Part shown: piece after piece, positions 33,065 through 45,000 of the stretch
Layout: the number at the start of each line of letters is the position of its first letter
How positions within the stretch are numbered: position 1 is the first letter of the stretch
Assembly (NCBI GenBank): GCA_022316685.1
Contig: JAKJHU010000140.1
Span: 124,001-188,000, forward strand
DNA length: 64,000 bases
Reading direction: 5' to 3'
Source: Progne subis subis
Taxonomy: Eukaryota > Chordata > Aves > Passeriformes > Hirundinidae
Made by a program: the position numbers and the translations under genes
Notes under the pieces: model-generated
The model's input: the letters and a program-made list of their open reading frames with translations, nothing else
Told to the model about the DNA's origin: nothing
Databases searched by the model: none

Positions 33065-34085
33065 CACAGAATCACAAACTAATCTGAGCTGGAAGAGACC
33101 CACCCAGGAGGATTGTGGTGTCCAGCTCCCGGCCCTGTACAGGACACCCCAAGAGTCACACCATGCGCTTGGGAGCATTGTCCCAAACGCTTTCTGAGCT
33201 CTTGAGTCAGGCTTGGTGCTGTGACCACTGCCCTAGGGAGCTGTTCCACTAACCAGCCACCATCTGTGTTATAAATAAGTTCTATTCAAATAATCTATGT
33301 TTTAGTTACTTAATTGTTAAGTAATTCCATTAAGATTGTTAATGCTAGTTTCGTTTAAAGAATTTGCCTTATTCCTGTTTCATTATTGATTAATCACCTT
33401 ATTTACTTTTTTGTTAATTAAGAATTCACTTTATTACCTGTATCTCTGCTCCCATTCGTCAGATAGCGTCTGAATATGCAAATAAAAAGAACACTAGAAT
33501 TCTGGGAACAACTCAAGAACAAGAGACTCTGAAAAGCAGGGAACCAAAGTAAAATCCAGGACTGAAGTCGCACTTTAGACTAGTGCAAAAGGTACGGGGG
33601 TCCGCCGAAGCAGCTTTATTTAGTCGCCGTGACTGCGACGGAGTCCCCCATCGCTGGATGGCCCCTGATCAGCAAAGCAAAAACAGATTTCCCTGGCAAG
33701 GGGAAAAAGCCCGTGAGGGGTATGGGAGTTCCCAGCTTTGCTGTGAAGCGAAGCTGTGTGTACCTCCTCCTCCACGTTGCCAAGGGAGCAAGCAGGCTCC
33801 CCCAGGGCCAAGCTTGATAATAAAGAAACATACAAAAGAGCAAGTCTCTGACTCTCTTTGTTTTCCAGAACATCTGGGTGAAGAACCTTTTCCTCATATC
33901 CAACCTAAACCTCCCTTGAAGACATCATGCCATTTCCTCGAGTCCTGTCACTGGTCACCACAGAAAAGGATCAGCGTCTGCCCCCCTGCTCCCCCTCATG
34001 AGGAAGTTGTTACTGCAATGAAATCTCTCAGTTTCCTTCAGGCTGAACAAGCCAAGTGACCTCATCCCCTTTTACAGCTTCCCCT
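33065..34085 (-). mobile_element. CR1 LINE fragment, interrupted by a solo LTR
   Basis: The first part (33065-33266) begins ACAGAATCACAAACTAATCTGAGCTGGAAG, the complement of the CR1 3' end. The second part (33873-34085) continues the same consensus (CATGCCATTTCCTCGAGTCCTGTCACTGGTCACC...). The LTR splits it without loss. Confidence 0.85.
33267..33872 (+). repeat. Solo LTR of the ERV-C family inside CR1
   Basis: 606 bp, TGTTATAAATAAG to CCAGAACA, clearly the same LTR as ERV-C but more diverged. Flanked by TCTG (33263-33266, 33873-33876), which extends to CATCTG if the LTR is taken to end in CCAGAA. Confidence 0.9.
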
Positions 34086-34667
34086 TGTTAGGAAAATTAA
34101 TCCATGAACACCAGAGGTTTATGTCCAAAAAGGAGACAGACGAGTCCTTTTACTTTATTCGAATGGAGAGGCCATGGGGCATTTCCCCTGGGGTCTCAGT
34201 TTTTCGGAGGATGCAACCTCCTTTTTATCCTAATTTCCTGGCTGCATTTCCCTCTCTCTTTCCCCACTGGCTAAGGTACTTGAGAGGTACAGACTTCCCA
34301 AAATGCCTAAGATTCCCCTTTTAATGTATAACCCCCCCATTTTTAATTTTTATGGGATTTATGGGTTTTTCCCCATTGTTGCTTTCATCTTTCAATATTC
34401 AATTTCATTTACAAAAAAAACCACCCTATGGTTTGTTTGTAAAGGCAAGTATCTTCTCTTCCATTCATCAATCAACAGAGTCCTTCCCATTGTTTCACTT
34501 ACCTCTCAGTGCTAGTTTTATCTACCAGCAGACCCAGGGCTTGTTTGTAAAGACAAATCTTGTCATTCCTCTCACCCTCCAGACCCTTCACCATCCTTGC
34601 GACCATACATAGATATTATAGGGATTTCTTCCCTCTGTGTTGACAGTATCAAAACTGATTCACAACA
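34086..34667 (-). repeat. LTR-like element downstream of the CR1
   Basis: Block from TGTTAGGAAAAT to TTCACAACA (TGTT/AACA termini). On the minus strand there is an AATAAA near 34150. It abuts the CR1 end; no duplication is seen, so borders and class are tentative. Confidence 0.5.
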
Positions 34668-35414
34668 TTATGGAATTACAAGTACGTAAATACAAACCTG
34701 ACATGAAATTATTTTCCTACATTAGTCTCTTATTTTTTAAGCCTCCCTACCACACAGCAGAGAGACCAGAAAACTGCCTTTTGGAAAGTGGGCCATGCAA
34801 GTCTGATGGCCAATTCAGTGGAAAACACAGTGGGTTCAACAAGGTAAATGGTAACAAAATGCCAGTTCTATCCCCCTAATTGACCAAAAACTGACAGAAC
34901 AGACCAGACCAAGCACGATAGCAGCAAATTTTTACAAGCAGCAAGATCTTGAGAAAGTACATACAATTTCTTTCTCCCTCACTGATAAGAGGCCTGAAGC
35001 AGACAGTAACTAAAAGCACAGGTTGTTGATACAGCCATAGCAGAAAAGAATTAGGTTTAGAATAACCTTCATTGAGCTTCTCCATCATACATAATGTTTA
35101 ATGATGCTAATTCTGCTTCTGTGCTGAAATTGTTGCATGTGATGTAATGAAGGATGTTACAGCTTCAACGTTCAGTTTGGAAAGTAGCACAAGATAATCC
35201 TTCAGGAACTGGCATTGCAGGTTCCAGCAAGTGCTAAACATCATTTGCCCAGCAAACATAGCACCTCTTCAGTTAAACTGTTACAGAATGATTGGCATGA
35301 ACATTTATCTGAACCTTTTAAGAGATAATTTGAAAATAATTTTATTTCACAAAGGTCTTAGCATAGACTGTTGAAGAATAAAACATTCCTTTTAAATTTT
35401 TAATCTCAAGCATC

Positions 35415-35778
35415 TGTCACCCTGATTTTCTGAGTTTTTTTTTAAAGCCTTCAACTTGTTCAGAAGATGGAGTCAGTTTCTTTAGTTTCTGTACAATATT
35501 AGGATCAGTGTTTTGCTTTTCTCACGCACAGGAACATAAACAAACCTTTTGGTTTTGTTCCCTGTCCTTTGTTTACATATTTCTAGCCTGAAAATAATGT
35601 AATTGACATTACATTAATTGGCTGGCCAGTGGGGTGAGGGGTAGTAACCCCAGAAGCCAATCCACAACCAGACCCACAAATGTATAAAAATGTAAGAAAC
35701 AGGCTCACACTCTTGGAGAGCAACTCTGCACTGCAGACCTCTTGTCTCTGTGTTATCTCTTTCCATGACGCTACCACA
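35415..35778 (+). repeat. Solo LTR of the ERV-A family
   Basis: 364 bp, TGTCACCCTGATT to CTACCACA. It aligns along its whole length with the ERV-A LTR, including CTGTCCTTTGTTT, TATTTCTAGCCTGAAA and ACCCACAAATGTATAAAAATG (TATA region). No clear target duplication. Confidence 0.75.
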
Positions 35779-38700
35779 CTGTATCTATAGGGATGCTAGC
35801 TTAGAGGAAAACCAAGGGAAAGGATTCTCAACAACAGGAAACTACAATCCAGGAAGCATTTTATAGGATTTTCTCCTGTGGAGAAAATCATGCAATGCTA
35901 TGTGTTGTCTAAATTAACTTAAGAGTAATGGAATGGAAATTACAAGTTCAACTTGTAAATATTAAATGCTATGAGAAAAATTTGCTCTTCTAAAATATAC
36001 TCCAGTGATCATCCCAGATACCAAAGACTGGGAAATAAATGCAGATCAACAACAACACAAGTGTCAGGAGCAAGCTTCCTAACAAAATCCAAACCACCTT
36101 CAGCTCTGGGAATATCATGACTAACAGCATTATTTATCTCAATGTTCCCCTTTGTTCTGAACAACCAGCAAGTCACCCATGTGTGTGATCTACACTGGGA
36201 CCATTTTATATGTCTTAACAATCACTTTCAAAGCACAACAAACCAAGGCTGGATTTAAGCCAGCAGCTGTGAGTACATCAGCCCTCACTGCCAACTGTAC
36301 AAACAGCAGAGACTTTCCACACAATAGTTATATTCTCCTGCCAGCTTCAGCATCTCACACTGCTTGTAAACAGAGCTCCCCATAGACCTGGGCCATGTCA
36401 TGCACCCTGCGCTGCCATTGCTACCTTCCCTTTGTTTGCAGCTGGTAAACAGAAGCCGGGCTAATAAAGGGGTTGCTGGCACCCTCCTTTTGGCTGGGGA
36501 AAAGGATGGTAACTGCAGCACATCTCTCTGCTGAACCCTCAGCACTCACCTTGTGGGACCAGCTGCCTGTCTACGTATCATTTACATTTGACGCCACTCA
36601 GAAACCCTTCCTGCACATTCTGTACAAATCAAGAACCAGATAAAGTACCCCTCTTGTCCAAAAATAACATCATCAGTGTTATTCATCAGCTACAGAGCAG
36701 CAGGTCAATCTACCGACGCTCTGCTCTACTGTACGCATTTCTTTGGTCAAATCTTGACGTAATGGACACTTGTAAAGACCACAAGGCATCCATACAACAC
36801 AAGAGCTGGAAAAAGGTGGCAGGGAAAATTATTGTCTTATTGTGATAGGGAGCTGATGACAGACCCACAATAAACACTAAGTATCCTTAGTTGTATCATT
36901 CAAGGAAGCTACTTACCTCTCAAAGAAATCCACAAGAGAGGTTTAATACATGGAGAAATGCATGTAAGGCACTCAAACAGCCTTTTGTACTCAGTGCTTT
37001 CACAGGTATGTGTTCAGTTATTCCCATGCACTACAGAACCTGGAATTCTACACTCAAGTGTTTTTTCAAATCAGAATCAAGTCAACTCTTTCTACCAAAA
37101 AAAAAAAAAAAAAACCAAAACCAAAAAAACAAACCAACAAACCCCCCCCCTCCCCCCACTTACTGAAACTCTTGATTCTTTAAACTGTTGATTACTATCA
37201 ACTTTCAGACACAGAGTATGAGAAATGACATCAGACACATGCCTGTTCTCAAGCAAGGAATATTGAGAAAGTTACATCCAGCATTAAAAAAAAAAAAAAA
37301 AAAAAAAAAAAACAAAAAAAAAAAAAAAAAAACACCAAACCAAACATGAATGAATTTGCCAGTGGAGAGAGAAGGATGTAGGCAAAGCCCAAGACTCCCA
37401 TGAAGAACCAAACAGGAACCCTCAAAGCAAGTTAAGCACCAGGTGGTGGGGAAAAACAGAACTATTATTTGTGGACAGAGAAGTCAGAACTAAAACTCAT
37501 GACAGATTTGAGTATTTAGGAATGACCTCTGTCCTTGATTTCATTGTACAGAGCATGGTATGCCAAAGGCTTTTTAGATTCTCAGGTTCATGGAAAAAAC
37601 AAATGTTTCCATATACAGTTCCAGGGGTAAGAATAGGCTATCTATGAGATAAATGAATTGCAGTTCTGTCTTGTGGAACTGAAATGTTATTCCTAATAAA
37701 CTACAACTAAAAGCTGTCCTCAAACAAAGGAAACCTATAATTACTTTTCTCCCCCTAATCTGAGTAAAATATTTTTGCTTCCAGAAGTAGCTTTACTGGC
37801 TGGGTTAAGATAATGACTCAATATAGAACCACCCTCCACCTGTACAAAACACTTTTGCCTTGAAATAATGGCTGACATTGACTGATCACAGCTATTAAGA
37901 TACCTTAAAAATCTTAAGGGAATTCCACACAGGGTAGTTCCAAAGAAGGTAAAATTTCATACCTTCAAAACAAGGTACTCATAGGACACATTAAATGCAG
38001 ATTTACAATATTTTAAAAGAATATTTTTTTAAGCACAAGAGTGTGCAAGCATTGCTGTTCCTCATAAAGGCAGGTGGGCTCACTGAGGTGGGTCACAGAA
38101 CCAGCTGATCAGAACAGTCATTTGCTTCCACCATCAAATCAGAAAACTCTTCCAAGAGACAGCCATCAAGGGAGTTCAGACTCCTTACAAGGGAATATGG
38201 ACACCCAAGAAGGATGCTGCTTGAAAACACTTCAAATGCAGAAAAGTAAAGGTAATGGGCACACTTGGGTATATTACTCTAAATGCATGTTCCTCCAAGT
38301 ACATACTATGTCACAGCCTAAACTGCAGGAGACACTTTTCTGAAGGCTTAAGTGACTCCATTACATACCTTCTTGCTGGCTGCATGAGAACCATTCACTG
38401 AGAACATTCAGACTGACATTGTTGTATATGAGAGTTCAGAGGAAACAGCAGAAAGTAATTCTGATGAGTCTTCCATAAAAGTAAACCATTGAGAAATAGC
38501 AGTAAAATGTTTAATGCCTGTAATTTATTGTATACATACTCAGCAAAATTTATATGCATTTGGGGTGTGCTAAAGTATACACTTCCTTGACAGCACCAGA
38601 GCAGGTAAGCTATGTACGAGTTTTTAACCTGATTTGTCACATTGTATAAAAAGACACTGTGCACACATGATATCCCCAAAGGAAAAAAAAAATCATTGGC

Positions 38701-41700
38701 TAAAACTAGAACTACCCTTATTTACACACTAACACTTTAATATTGCATCACACCCACTCACCAAAATAAATAGAAGCACATTCATCACAATTTAACCAGT
38801 CTCTCCATATATTTATTTTCTTTCTGACATGTTTTGGTCTCCACAAATATGCTATATCTAGAAATATGTATCAGCTACTAGATTGCATTACAAAATGCAA
38901 AAAAAAAAGAAAAAAAAAAGAAAATTAGTTTTCCTGGACAGTATTTTGGGCTTTACACAAAAATAAATCCAGATTTCCATAGAGATCTCATATACTTCTT
39001 CAAAGATTTTTATTTTAAAGCACAGCACAGAGTTTCACACTAAGGCTTCCTGTGATATGTAAAACCTTGGCCTCCAAAAGACATCACTGTAAAGTGAAAT
39101 ACAGCTCAAGTGTAAATACAAGACATTTTCAAAAAGTAATCATCAGTAGAAAGTGCCCTTCATTTGATTTAACATTAGCAGTAAAGAAGTAGCTACCTTA
39201 ATTGTGCAATCAAAGCCAGACCTGGAAGGGTTTTATGAAAAGTACGTAATTTCACACTCTCAAGTTCAAGGATAACAGAATCTGAGATAGCCAGAACCAA
39301 CCTTTTTATTCTCCTACATTCGTTATTTTTTGACACAATTTAGTAAAAAGGCACGTTGTCAAAACGGTGAATTAAAAATAAAAAAAAACCCCCAGAATTT
39401 CCTTAAATACAATTAAATCATTAGCTGAACATCCAATCCTGATAAACCAATGTAAGCACTTCTTCCAGTTTTTCTTCACCTCAAATTCAGATGCACTTAG
39501 GAAGTACTGAAATACTGTCATTAGATGAATACTATTGATCTGGCAAACAGTAAACAGGTTTTTGGATACAAGGTCAGGAATTAAAAAATGAGTTTAGTTC
39601 CTTCCTAGCTGACATACAAATACGCAACATATACGCAAGCACACTAAAAGCCAAACATTTGTACAAAATAGGAAACTCATCATCATCCCATGCCAATTAT
39701 GAGAAAGTACTTCTTGACTGTAAAATTACAAATCTGTCCTTGAATAATTTTTCCTATGGAAGAGACAATCTAAGCAATGATCACTGTATGAAGCAAGTGT
39801 CTTAGGGAGGCTAGCAGAGTACATTCCAGTCACCATCTAAATTACAAAGTGCTTTACAGATTAAGAAATTTAACTGATCTTGCATGGTTACATAATCAAA
39901 GTGGTGAAATAATCAGGTTTTACTTAACCTGTATTTGTCTGAAATGCAGATTTCTTTCCCAACTGAACCAATTTCAATTTATATATTTTCTTTTGCTTCA
40001 TAAGAGACTTTTTTCTCCCCAACCAGGCAGGAAGTTGCTCACAAATGATAGAGCTGTCTGGGTTGACAGACCTCAAGTCATTCTCCAACTAAAAAGAATT
40101 AAAAAGTACAAATCCAGAACCTGATCATGGTCCCAAAGTTCATTGTCCTGAATGGGTAATTCTAGAAACCAGAAAATCTTCAACAGGAAATTTGAGATGG
40201 TCCCAATCCAGCAGAGAACACAACACACTTCTAGACAGTGAGGTTACACTATCGTGCATGGTCTGAAGTGCGTACTGAGAAACAGTTTTTGTTAGTTAAT
40301 AGAGAAACTACAGAGGAGCAACAATGGTATCTTCACCTGGGCTCCATGTTAACTAATACTGAGAGAGTCTATAGAATCTATACCAGTAGCTTACATGAGT
40401 GTTTTGCTGAGGCAGTGAAATGGTACACCATTAACAGAAAACATCTTAAAAAAGCTAAGCTGTTTCTTCTTACATTAAGAATCAGATGTTTAAACTTGAG
40501 CAGCTTCCAAGACTGTTTCTTACAGGCTGCTATCTGAACTGCTTCCTAGAAGCAGCACTGTTAAGAATAGCCCCAATATTGTTATTTTCCATAAGGTAAT
40601 TTTTCCTTTTTCCCCACCCCCAGCCAATGCCCAAAGCCCTTTTTGTACTTTTAAAAGTATTTCTAGCATTAAAACATAATGGTCTGGAGCAGCTGAAGGC
40701 AGATACTACCAATGGAGTCCTGGAGCTCAAGGCAAAGCTGAGTAGTGACATTGGTGAGCTTTGCAGGGGAACTTGGGGAAATTCAAGTAGATGCAACACC
40801 AGATTTGAGCTTCTGTGCAACTTCTCTGTGCAACTCCTGTAGACTTACATGAACCCTGTGCTGATTGTAAACAAATTCAGTTACTGAAACAAACAGTCCT
40901 TAAGTGCATAGTTAGAAATAATGTGCAAATATGGGTATTAAGGTAAGTAACTGAACTAACTCTCCTACTATACATATTTTAGGATTTTGGCTTGCTGAAA
41001 TCAATCACAAGTATTAGTTAACATGATAAGACTGAAAAGCTGCAAATGCATTCTAACAAAACTTAATTCTGATATTCTTTCTGAACAGTAAAACTAATTA
41101 GATAAATGATTACTTCACATTTTGTATAATTTAACCATCGGATGTTTAATGCAAGAAAAAACACAAATTGTAAAAACAGCAGAAGCTGTTAAACAAATCT
41201 GAAGATTTACAGGGCAGGAGAAGAATTCCCAAGCATATGCTTGAGCCCAAAAGCACAGGTTACGTACAAACACTAAAAGTTTCTGTTTCCAGGGTGTGTG
41301 TTTCTCATACTGAATTAGACTGGCACTGGAATTCCAGACACAGCAAAAGCCAACAATCTTTTGGCCATATCCATCACTGCACAGTTTGCAAATGACATGC
41401 ACTTTTCTGTTTAGAAATAAGAGGTTCAAATTATTTTTATGGGTCCTCAAATCAAAAGATCTGCAGCACTTTATTGCCTTAAACACTTTTGGGCTGTGGC
41501 TGAATTTACACCAAAGCTGCTGCTGTACAGAAGATATTTTAACACTTTGAGGCTCATGTTGGGAGACAGGGCAGGATACAGAGCAATCTCTTCAAGTCTC
41601 AAGAAATATCAGGGAACAAGAATGCTATTCCTTTCTTTCAACTGAATGCAAAATTAGTTTACTGGTACGTGGCCCACACAGTTCCAAGTTAGTGCATAGC

Positions 41701-41991
41701 TAGTCAGTATTTCTGCTGGCATCTTGAACTGGTTTAATCAATGGAAACATCTATTAATTTTATTCCATTTAATATGCATTAGTGCATTAATTTCTTCATA
41801 AAAAAACAACCCTGCCAAGTATTAAAAATAAATATCTTATTTAGGTCAAACTAAAGCCTTGCTTTTCAGTACTTTAATCCCTTTAAATATTCTTTTACCC
41901 TCTAACAAGCAATTGGAAACTGAAGTAGAATAAGAGGTGTATGGAGGCAGAGGGGAGCAGAAACATGAACGAAGTCAACACCGTAAGTCAG
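35779..41991. other. Intergenic between UEVLD and SPTY2D1, including SPTY2D1 3' UTR side
   Basis: No gene recognised. Holds A-rich tracts at 37097-37114 and 37286-37332. On the minus strand an AATAAA at 41759-41764 lies about 230 bp after the SPTY2D1 stop and may be a poly(A) signal; others occur further on. Confidence 0.55.
37286..37332. repeat. Poly-A tract
   Basis: 47 bp of A interrupted by a single C; a second A18 run lies at 37097-37114. Confidence 0.9.
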
Positions 41992-42088
41992 TTAACGTGT
42001 CCTCAGCTTCTTAGACTGTCTCTTGCGTTTCAGTTCTTCTTCTTCCCGTCTCAGTTCTTCCAAGTCTTCCTGAACACCGAGTCTCAAG
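41992..42088 (-). CDS. SPTY2D1: SPTY2D1 exon 6 (last coding)
   Basis: 97 nt; LGVQEDLEELRREEEELKRK, then basic tail and TAA at 41992-41994. Acceptor TTGGCAG. Confidence 0.93.
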
Positions 42089-45000
42089 CTGCCAAACAAG
42101 ATTAAATCCTTTACATGCTACTCAGGACACTTGGGGCTTTACTTCTACACACCCAAAAAAGCAATGCTAAAAGTACTACAGTTGATTTGAATAATAACTT
42201 CATATCAGATGTTCTTTAATTACAGAATGAATGCAGCTTTAAGAAATTAATTTTTTTAATCGTAAGATCAGAATCAAATATTTCAAGGGAAAAAGATATT
42301 TAAAACATCTGTCAAAAAAATAAAGATTGCATAAAAAAATTAATAAATACATAAAATCTTTTTTTCTCTCCCAAAAAGCAGCTACTGAAACACATCCATT
42401 GAAAAAGTAAAATTGAATTTAACTCAATTTTCTTATCTCCACGTCCTTTATGCTACATGTGTAGTTAAAAGTGAGCTAGGAATTCAACTCAGCAAAACCT
42501 CACTCTAAGATGTCAATAGAAAGTTTGGTTAACAGCAACATCACTTTAAAACTCTATTTCTCCTAACTCCACTTAACAGACTATAGCTTTCCATGGGCAG
42601 CAGCTATGCCTCAGGAGCCAGAAGGAATAAGGACACTGACTGTAACTCCAAAGATGCAAGCTTCTAATGCTCAAGGCACCTTCTGAATAACCATATAAAA
42701 ATTACAGTAGAACAATAGAATTTGGTGACTCCATGCATTCCAATGTTTGCATTTTCTATAAAAAACCTTTATAGTTTTCACAAAGCTTGTCCCACTACTC
42801 ATTTAAAAACAATCAGTTTATGACATAAGAATTATACAGGCCCAAAGGCCAAAACCAACATGAAAATATCTTCATAATTTAAATAGGTGACTACAAAAGC
42901 TTGTTCAGCATACTTTTAATACTTCTATAGAAATAGACACACACACATGTATAGATAAAAACACATAAAATTTCCAGACATCAAACTAACAGAATATTGT
43001 AATGCTTGGGACAAATTAAAGGATTTGTAATTTCAACTCAAATGCATAATTTGGAAAAGATTTTTGGAAATGAATTAGTTTTGTTTTTGATTGGCTCTTA
43101 ACAAGGAAGGCTTGTGATAGATAAGGACATACATGACTTATTTAGTGTATCCACCACTGTCTGTATGAATTCCATCTTTTACTTAAGCTTTCTTATAAAA
43201 AATTGTAAGGCTTCTTTACATCTGCTGTAAAAAACAGAGTGGATATTTGCTAACTTAGCCCTTTAACTTCGGCAACAAACAAACTTGGCAATTTGTATCC
43301 AAGTTCAAATCCATGCATACCTCCTAGCTTCTTCTTTCTGTTGCTCTCTCCAGCTGCTCTCCATATAACGTAAGGCATAATCACTTTCATCTTTGTACCT
43401 GAAAATTAAATCAGTTTTTATTACATTGGAAAACACCTAATGATTTAATATCCTTTCTCAGGAAGAATAATTACTTGTTCTACTGCTTGTTCTGCAGTAT
43501 CTTAAAATTGTTACTTTTCTTACCTTTTCCGGTCATAGCCAAATATTTCCCGAATATGTTTTGATATTTCTTCTTGAGGTTCCCCTTCATCTTCAATGAA
43601 GTCATCCATTTCAGAGTCATATTCATCATCATCATCTTCTATTTGTCTCTTGTAACTAATAGGTGGTCTTCCAAGACCTAAATGACAGAAGAGAATAAAA
43701 TCATTAACTAATAACATAAACGTAATTTTAATTTAACAGTACTTGTCCTTGCTATACCTTGGGCATAGCCATTTTCCAGGCTTCAAGGTGGAAAACTTTT
43801 GCCTCAAGTTAACCGGCATTTCTCAGAAACTCTGCAACAGGAAATGCTTCCTCTGAGTTGTGCTAGAGGAGATTAACTATCAGTATCAGCAATGGCATCC
43901 TGAGAAAACCACTCGGCAGATACCTGTTCTTTGTTCAGGGCCTTCCAGGCACTACACTACATTCTGCTCTTGCTCCTGATCAGAAATAAATTTTTAGAAT
44001 GGCTTGTCACTGTTAAGATAAATCTGCCAAAATACTGAAATGTAACACCTGTGAGTGATTTCTCATCTAGCCCTTCAAGCATCTGTTATTTAATACACTA
44101 CAAAGTTTTAGAGACCAACTATTAAGCAATGCTGGAAGCAAATCCCTCAATTCTTTTCCTTCTAACAGCATTCGTATACCAGTATTCATCAGAGGCTGTT
44201 TAGTTTTCTTTCATACGGTACTTCACACCACCTGTATTTCAAAAATTAAAAGCATCAGTAAAAATAAATGAAATAAATTAAAAGCTGCTATATTTAATTT
44301 TGCTTCAATTATTAAACTGTTCTTATCTGAGTTTCACTTGGGTTTTTTCCAGTTCTTCTCTCCACTGGGGGACAAGACAAGAGAGCAGCTGCATGGTACT
44401 TAGTTGCCAGTTAGTTAAATCGTAACAGTAAAAAAATTCTTTGTTCTATAAACACATACCTCGTGGATGAAGCACAGGCCTATGCCCTGGAAAAGGTCTC
44501 ATTCCATTCATCTGTCCATTGCTAGGTCTTGTGACGAGGTTTTTAGAAGAAATGGTTTCTGACACAACAGTACACTTGGGTTTCAGAGCTGTGCCCGGGC
44601 TGCTGCCTGGTCGCACAGGTCCTGCGCTTGTGCTGATGCCCGGCCTCCCTGGTCCAGTGCCCAGGCTGCTGCCTGGTCGCTTGGCTCCTGCGCTTGGACT
44701 GATTCCTGGCCTTCCTGGTCCCGTTCCCAGGCTGCTGCCTGGTCTCCCTGGTCCTGTGTTTGTGCTGCTGCCCGGCCTTCCCGGTCCGGTGCCCAAGCTG
44801 TCGCCTGGTTGCTTAAGTCCCATGCCTGAGCTGCTGCCCAGTCGTCCAGGGCTTGAGTTGCCCATTGGCCTTCCTGGTCCCATGCCCGAGCCACCTCCTG
44901 GTCGCCCAGGTCCTGTGGCTGAGCTGCTGCCCAGTCGCCCAGGTCCTGAGCTTAAACCGCTTCCTGGCCTTCCAGGTCCCACACCAGAGCTGCTGCTTGA

